Shown in pieces: positions 13,705 to 17,859 of a stretch of DNA of 17,859 bases. The notes under the pieces were generated by a model. It was not told where the DNA came from. It made no database searches and saw only the letters and a program-made list of their open reading frames with translations. Each line of letters begins with the position of its first letter. Position 1 is the stretch's first letter. The translations under genes were made by a program, and so were the position numbers. The stretch is from JAAAOZ01 sp964496595 (GTDB taxonomy: Bacteria; Chloroflexota; Anaerolineae; B4-G1; SLSP01). The stretch is from positions 1-17,859 of the forward strand of contig CAZCAI010000100.1 in assembly GCA_964496595.1 (NCBI GenBank). The letters run 5' to 3'.

Positions 13705-16700
13705 TTAATTTAAGGCGCGCCGTGCGTCCTCTACTTCTTTCTCCAAGCCTAACGCTGTAAAGATTTCGATGGCGTGCTCCAAAGCTGACTGACCTTCTGC
13801 TCGCTCCCCCATATCCAGCAGGGTGCGGCCCAGCGCCTCATAGCTGTGCGCGATCTCCAGCTTGTTGTCCAACTCGGTTAAAATCTCGATGCTGTTCTCC
13901 AATCGCGTGCGTGCTGTCTCCAACGCCCCTTCCGCCCGGTGGATTTGCCCCAACACCCGGTAGGTGATCCCCTCGTACTCCCGGTTGCCGATCTCCTGAG
14001 CCAAGGATAGGGAGCGTTCCCCATACATCAAGGCAGATTGCGTATCCCCCAGCTTTAACTCCACCTCGGCCAGTAATTTATAGGCGTCATTTAGAAAACG
14101 CTTCTCTCCGATTTCGGTCAACAGATCTACTGCTTCCAGGAGGTAGTGATGCGCTCGTTGAAATTCATCGGTTTTTTGGTAAACATCCCCCAAATTATTG
14201 TAAATGGCCGCAATTCCTAATAAATCACCAATTTCCTGGCGAATCGATAAGCTTTTCTCATAATGAGCTATGGCTTGCGCATAGTTTCCCAATGTGTAGC
14301 TAATGGCTCCTAAATTATTGTAGCACATTGCTGTACCATAGGTATATCCGACTTTGGAAAACTCTTCCAAGCTTCGGTTGATGTATTGGGCGGCCAGTCC
14401 ATAATCTCCCCGCTGCCAGTAGACAACGGCCAGATTGTTATAAGTTCGACCAATGTTATAGAAATCGTCGATTGCTTGCCAGTCCTCGGCGCTACTTTGA
14501 AAATTAGCAATTGCTAATTTATGTTCGGCTTTGCGCAAGTGGATGCTTCCCAGTGTGTGTTGTAATTCAGCTTGAAGACGATGATTTTTCTCTCCTCTGG
14601 AAAGTTGTTCTGCAATTTCGATACCTTCCTGACATAAATGAAGTGCGTCGTCGTAAATTCCTCGCTGAAGATCAACCCAGGCCATATCGTTGTAGATGCG
14701 CGCCAACTCCGGCGAGCGCTCTGTCTCGCTTAACATCTCCCGCGTCAAGTTGAGGTATTGCAGGGCTTCGTCATAACGCCCCTGAAGTTCCCAGGTCTTG
14801 GCGATTTTGCGGCGTATCTCGGCTGACTGGGTGATATGAGGTTGATCGTAGGAGAGGGCGGTGCGATAGTGGTCTCTGGCTTCTTCATACTGTCCGATGA
14901 TACTGAAAACATCACCTAACGATTCATGCACCTGATAGGTGTTATCCGGCTCGCTTCCCATTTCTAGTCCCAACGCCTGAGTATAATAATCCACCGCGGC
15001 CTCATTCGCGTATTGTTTCTTGGCTTTATCCCCGGCCTTGACGAGATAGGTCCAAGCCTTCGCCTGATCGCCGCTCAAGCGATAGTGATACGCCAGTAGC
15101 TCATAATGTTCCTCTGAGGTGTCGGGATAGGTCGCTTCGACGTACTCGCCGATGCTGTGATGTAGTTCACGGCGATGCTTGTAGAGGAGGCTTTCGTAGG
15201 CGACCTCCTGCGTGGTGATGTGCTTGAAGATGTAGGCAAGCTCCGGCGCGGGTTTGTCCAACGGCGTCAGATCGATGCGATCTAGTTTCTCCAGGTTCGC
15301 CAGCAGGCGTTCCCGCGCGACCGAGACGGGATAGATGCTCAATAAAATGTGATATTGGAAGACCCGTCCGATGGCCGAGGCGACTTTTACGGTCAATTTG
15401 CTACTTTCGTCCAGCCGATCAATGCGGCTCATTACCAGCGCCTGGATGCTATCGGGGATTTGAGCCTCGGAGAGGTCGCCGGTGATGAGATATTCTTCTT
15501 CCTCATCGCCGGGGATGGCGAGCAGATAGCCTTGATCCACCAAAGCGTTGATCACTTCCTCCACGAAGAAGGGGTTGAGGAGCTCTTCGCCCCGCAGGAC
15601 GCGCTCGCGCAGCGCGGGCGGCACCTCGTCCATCCGTAATTTGTGCCGCACCAGCTCCAGCGCGGATTCTGCCGGGAGATCTAGCAGGTTGAGGCGATGA
15701 TAGTAGGGGTGGCGCGGCCACTCGGTCAGTTCGATAGTCGGGCGTTGTAACGCCGCCAGCAGGATGGGGTAGTCGCCGATGTTGCGCGCTACATAATTCA
15801 GCATCTCCAACGAGATGGCATCGATCCAATGGACATCCTCGAACACCATCAAGAAGAGCCGCTCCTGTTGGGCTTGATCGCGGAGCAGCGCCAGCACTAA
15901 CTCGAAGGTCCGTTGTTTGCGCAACTCTGCGTTGAGGGAGGCCGTCAATTCGTTATCTGGAACCGATAGCCCCAACGTTTGTCCGATCAGCGGCGCCCAG
16001 CGCGCCAGTTCGGGATCGACGGCGGCCATTCGCCGCTCAATGCGATAGATTTTCTCCATCAGATTGTCATCCGGCACGCTGTTGAGATCGAAGAAGGCGT
16101 TGAAGAAATCGATCCACGGCAGGTAGGGCGTCTGCGTACCATAGGAGACACAATCGCCCTGATAGCCGTGCATCCCCACCTCGCGCGCCATTTCGATCAG
16201 CGCTTGGAGCAAGCGACTCTTGCCGATCCCGGCCTCGCCATTGATGACCAGAAGCTGTCCTTGGCCCTTCAGGACGCGCTCGATGATCGCTTGGACTTGA
16301 TCCAACTCTTGCTGGCGTCCCACAATCGGCAGATCGCGCCGCCGTGCGGGCGGCGCCTCCGCGCCCCAGCGCTTGCTCTCACGGCGCACACTCACCGCGC
16401 GACTGACGGCCACCGGCTCGGCTTTTCCCTTGACCCGGATAGGCGGCAGGGAGTCGCAGACGAAATCTTGCGCGACGCGCTGCGCCGTCGGTTGATCCAT
16501 CAGAATCTCACCGGCGGAGGCCGCCTGCATCAGCCGGGATGAAAGATTGACGACGTCGCCCATCACGGTGTATTCTCGCCGCTCTTCCGAGCCGACGTTG
16601 CCGGCGAAGACGTAGCCTGCCGCGATGCCTATTTGCTGGTCGGTGATGAAAGGCAACTGTCCCGATTTGAGCGCGATGCGCTGCATCTCCAGCGCGCAAC

Positions 16701-17730
16701 CCACCGCCCGCTCCTCGTTATCCTCGTGCGCCACCGGCGCGCCAAAGATGATATGGAGCAGACTGCCCTTATCCCCTGTGATGACGCGATTCAGCCGTCC
16801 GCCGTAGCGATGGATGATCGTCTGCATCGTGGTGAAGTAGGTTTGCAGTTTTTCACCGGCCTGCGGATCGGTATCGTACTCCAATTCCATAAAATTGACG
16901 AAGAGGCTGACGACCCAGCGATGTTCTCCCAATAGCTCGGTATGGCCCTCGCGAATCTGTTCGTAGAGCGTGGCTGGAACGTAAGAGACCAGGTGTTCGA
17001 TGACCTTCGGAACAAGCTCCGGCGCTACGGAGGGCAGGGTCGGCGCTGCGGTTAAGGGCGTCACCTTGTAGGCCAAGCCCGTGATTTGCAGGAATTCATC
17101 GCGGCGCTCGGCGATTGTCAAGCCCAGCGTGTCATAGAGAGCTTCGCTTTCCAAGCTGAGGCTATCGACTAAGACCTCGCCTGCTGCGGCGTGATGTTCC
17201 GCCGCCGACATACGATCTAAGGCGCGGCCGGCCAGCACATATTCCACGCCCGCCTCCGGCTGCCCGACGCTCATCGAGAGCACCGGCCCGGCGCTGATGC
17301 CGATCTTCATCCGCAAATTAAACACACCGCCGCGCGTTTGCACCGCCGCGAATTGGGTCATCTCATCCTGCATTGCCAGCGCGCAGGCACAGGCCCGCAC
17401 CAGGCCCTCTACGCCTTCTGCGAAGCGACACGTGATCGCATCGCCGCCGAATTTGATGACGACGCCTCCGTAGCGATGCACAAGGTCGATCATCGTGGTG
17501 AAATAGGCGTTGAGGACGCTGGTCAATTCCTCCGCGCCCTCTTTTCCCAATTGGGCCAGACTTTCCGACATCTGGGTGAAGCCAGAGACATCGGCGAAGA
17601 GCAGGGCTGCGCGTTCGCGCGCCTCTTCTCCGATGATCGCTTGGTCTGGATTGACCATCGCTTGTTGCAGCACGAGACGGGGCACATAAGCGCCCACGGC
17701 GTGCAATAAGGCTAGTTTTTCAAGGGCCAT
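13705..17730 (-). CDS. Soluble adenylyl cyclase-like protein: two class III cyclase domains, ATPase, TPRs (1341 aa)
   Basis: Cyclase domain 1 (about 38-225) has the metal motif LFADVSGFT (D47) and KFGGDA (K93, D97), but no Asn-x3-Arg pair. Domain 2 (about 270-440) lacks the first metal Asp (LFVNFM) but has TGDKGS (K321) and VVNLSSR (N395, R399). Together they would form one active site, as in animal soluble adenylyl cyclase (ADCY10). Next come a P-loop ATPase with Walker A GEAGIGKS (498-505, K504) and Walker B FLMVFEDVHWID (about 627-638), and a TPR array over roughly the last 450 residues. The whole order matches ADCY10. ATP is the likely substrate, giving cAMP. No transmembrane segment is visible. 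The frame is open to 17793, but ATG 17730 has GGAGG 4 bp upstream. Gene order is monocistronic, with its own promoter (17765-17793) and terminator (13633-13665). The TPR part between about 14150 and 14660 is noticeably richer in AT than the rest. Confidence 0.92.
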   Translation of the reverse strand: MALEKLALLHAVGAYVPRLVLQQAMVNPDQAIIGEEARERAALLFADVSGFTQMSESLAQLGKEGAEELTSVLNAYFTTMIDLVHRYGGVVIKFGGDAITCRFAEGVEGLVRACACALAMQDEMTQFAAVQTRGGVFNLRMKIGISAGPVLSMSVGQPEAGVEYVLAGRALDRMSAAEHHAAAGEVLVDSLSLESEALYDTLGLTIAERRDEFLQITGLAYKVTPLTAAPTLPSVAPELVPKVIEHLVSYVPATLYEQIREGHTELLGEHRWVVSLFVNFMELEYDTDPQAGEKLQTYFTTMQTIIHRYGGRLNRVITGDKGSLLHIIFGAPVAHEDNEERAVGCALEMQRIALKSGQLPFITDQQIGIAAGYVFAGNVGSEERREYTVMGDVVNLSSRLMQAASAGEILMDQPTAQRVAQDFVCDSLPPIRVKGKAEPVAVSRAVSVRRESKRWGAEAPPARRRDLPIVGRQQELDQVQAIIERVLKGQGQLLVINGEAGIGKSRLLQALIEMAREVGMHGYQGDCVSYGTQTPYLPWIDFFNAFFDLNSVPDDNLMEKIYRIERRMAAVDPELARWAPLIGQTLGLSVPDNELTASLNAELRKQRTFELVLALLRDQAQQERLFLMVFEDVHWIDAISLEMLNYVARNIGDYPILLAALQRPTIELTEWPRHPYYHRLNLLDLPAESALELVRHKLRMDEVPPALRERVLRGEELLNPFFVEEVINALVDQGYLLAIPGDEEEEYLITGDLSEAQIPDSIQALVMSRIDRLDESSKLTVKVASAIGRVFQYHILLSIYPVSVARERLLANLEKLDRIDLTPLDKPAPELAYIFKHITTQEVAYESLLYKHRRELHHSIGEYVEATYPDTSEEHYELLAYHYRLSGDQAKAWTYLVKAGDKAKKQYANEAAVDYYTQALGLEMGSEPDNTYQVHESLGDVFSIIGQYEEARDHYRTALSYDQPHITQSAEIRRKIAKTWELQGRYDEALQYLNLTREMLSETERSPELARIYNDMAWVDLQRGIYDDALHLCQEGIEIAEQLSRGEKNHRLQAELQHTLGSIHLRKAEHKLAIANFQSSAEDWQAIDDFYNIGRTYNNLAVVYWQRGDYGLAAQYINRSLEEFSKVGYTYGTAMCYNNLGAISYTLGNYAQAIAHYEKSLSIRQEIGDLLGIAAIYNNLGDVYQKTDEFQRAHHYLLEAVDLLTEIGEKRFLNDAYKLLAEVELKLGDTQSALMYGERSLSLAQEIGNREYEGITYRVLGQIHRAEGALETARTRLENSIEILTELDNKLEIAHSYEALGRTLLDMGERAEGQSALEHAIEIFTALGLEKEVEDARRALN

Positions 17731-17734
17731 ACCA

Positions 17735-17739
17735 CCTCC
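17735..17739 (-). promoter_or_regulatory. Ribosome binding site fixing the start of the cyclase
   Basis: GGAGG followed by TGGT and ATG on the minus strand, the strongest ribosome site in the window. It excludes the upstream in-frame start at 17793, which lies inside the promoter. Confidence 0.75.
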
Positions 17740-17745
17740 GGTAAC

Positions 17746-17774
17746 TTGACACTCTCCTGCTAAAATTGTACTGT
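17746..17774 (+). promoter_or_regulatory. Divergent promoter toward the right edge
   Basis: A perfect -35 TTGACA is followed by a 17-bp spacer and TACTGT, a weak -10 that keeps the TA and final T. It points to transcription starting near 17781, away from the cyclase and into the possible RNase P RNA. Confidence 0.5.
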
Positions 17775-17793
17775 GGTTTCTCCCAAAGTCCAA
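17765..17793 (-). promoter_or_regulatory. Sigma70-type promoter for the cyclase gene
   Basis: On the minus strand TTGGAC, a 17-bp spacer and TACAAT. Transcription would start near 17757, about 27 nt before ATG 17730. It overlaps the plus-strand promoter at 17746-17774, so the two may exclude each other. Confidence 0.65.
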
Positions 17794-17859
17794 GCTGCTG
17801 GCGGGTAAGTGGGGAGGAAAGTTCGGGCTGGCGTTTTTTTGCCTTTTCCAAACGGGATG
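17782..17859 (+). ncRNA. rnpB: Possible 5' part of RNase P RNA, cut by the window edge
   Basis: GGGGAGGAAAGTTCGGGCT at 17811-17829 differs by one base from the conserved bacterial RNase P RNA stretch GGGGAGGAAAGTCCGGGCT that forms part of the P4 core. A plus-strand promoter lies at the right distance upstream and no protein frame is apparent. Against it, only about 30 nt precede the motif from the predicted start, where about 60 is usual, and the following GGCGTTTTTTTGCC is not a typical P5 continuation. The rest of the molecule would lie beyond the window. The boundaries are approximate. Confidence 0.35.

Noticed and set aside
1..17859. CRISPR arrays, tRNA or rRNA genes, integrases, phage genes, complete insertion sequences
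   Set aside because: No regularly spaced repeats, tRNA-like cloverleaf or transposase/integrase motifs were found on reading; only short transposase-free elements are present.

Overview
The window looks like chromosomal DNA of a free-living bacterium with moderately high GC, most probably a Chloroflexota member (Anaerolineae, Caldilineae or Chloroflexia type). This is inferred from the gene styles, not from a marker gene: a MalT-type STAND ATPase ending in a BTAD domain, PAS/GAF-rich histidine kinases with Rcp1-type response regulators, a very long cyclase-ATPase-TPR protein, a bacterial PAC2 protein, and AT-rich palindromic intergenic repeats. No rRNA, tRNA, CRISPR array, phage gene or complete insertion sequence is seen.

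Layout. At 1-235 are the tail of an unknown gene and a small antitoxin-like protein. From 283 to about 10.4 kb, all on the minus strand, is a signalling block. In transcription order it holds a membrane PAS-PAS-GAF histidine kinase (10128-7753), Rcp1-type regulator 2 (7647-7210), Rcp1-type regulator 1 (7144-6704), a REC-PAS-GAF-GAF-GAF histidine kinase (6694-3569) and a 1090-residue STAND/TPR/BTAD transcription factor (3555-283). The last three are separated by only 9 and 13 bp, so they are surely one operon. A good sigma70-type promoter lies upstream of the first kinase. Upstream again, on the same strand, is a PAC2-family protein (11544-10582). On the plus strand follow a truncated sensor-kinase membrane domain (11872-12066), a PlsC-type acyltransferase (12071-12760) and a kinase-fold protein (12851-13627). 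A strong hairpin terminator separates these from a convergent 1341-residue protein (17730-13705) with two class III cyclase domains, an ATPase and TPRs. Its architecture and catalytic residues resemble mammalian soluble adenylyl cyclase. At the right edge, divergent from the cyclase, there is a promoter and a short stretch resembling the 5' conserved region of RNase P RNA.

Main surprises. (1) A diverged direct repeat of about 160 bp flanks the PAC2 gene. Each copy has inverted ends reading GGCTCTTC-like, and one copy is bounded by an exact 8-bp duplication AGTATGCG, so they look like non-autonomous (MITE-like) relatives of ISL3-family elements. (2) The cyclase splits its active site between domains: metal aspartates in domain 1, Asn/Arg and Lys in domain 2. 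(3) Two AT-rich palindromes sit in the leader of the membrane kinase and between it and regulator 2; they artificially lengthen the reading frames there.

How it works together (inference): two sensor kinases feed two paralogous single-domain regulators, and the BTAD ATPase is the only DNA-binding output in the cluster. The cyclase would make cAMP as a separate signalling route. The acyltransferase and kinase-fold protein form a small, probably lipid-related pair.
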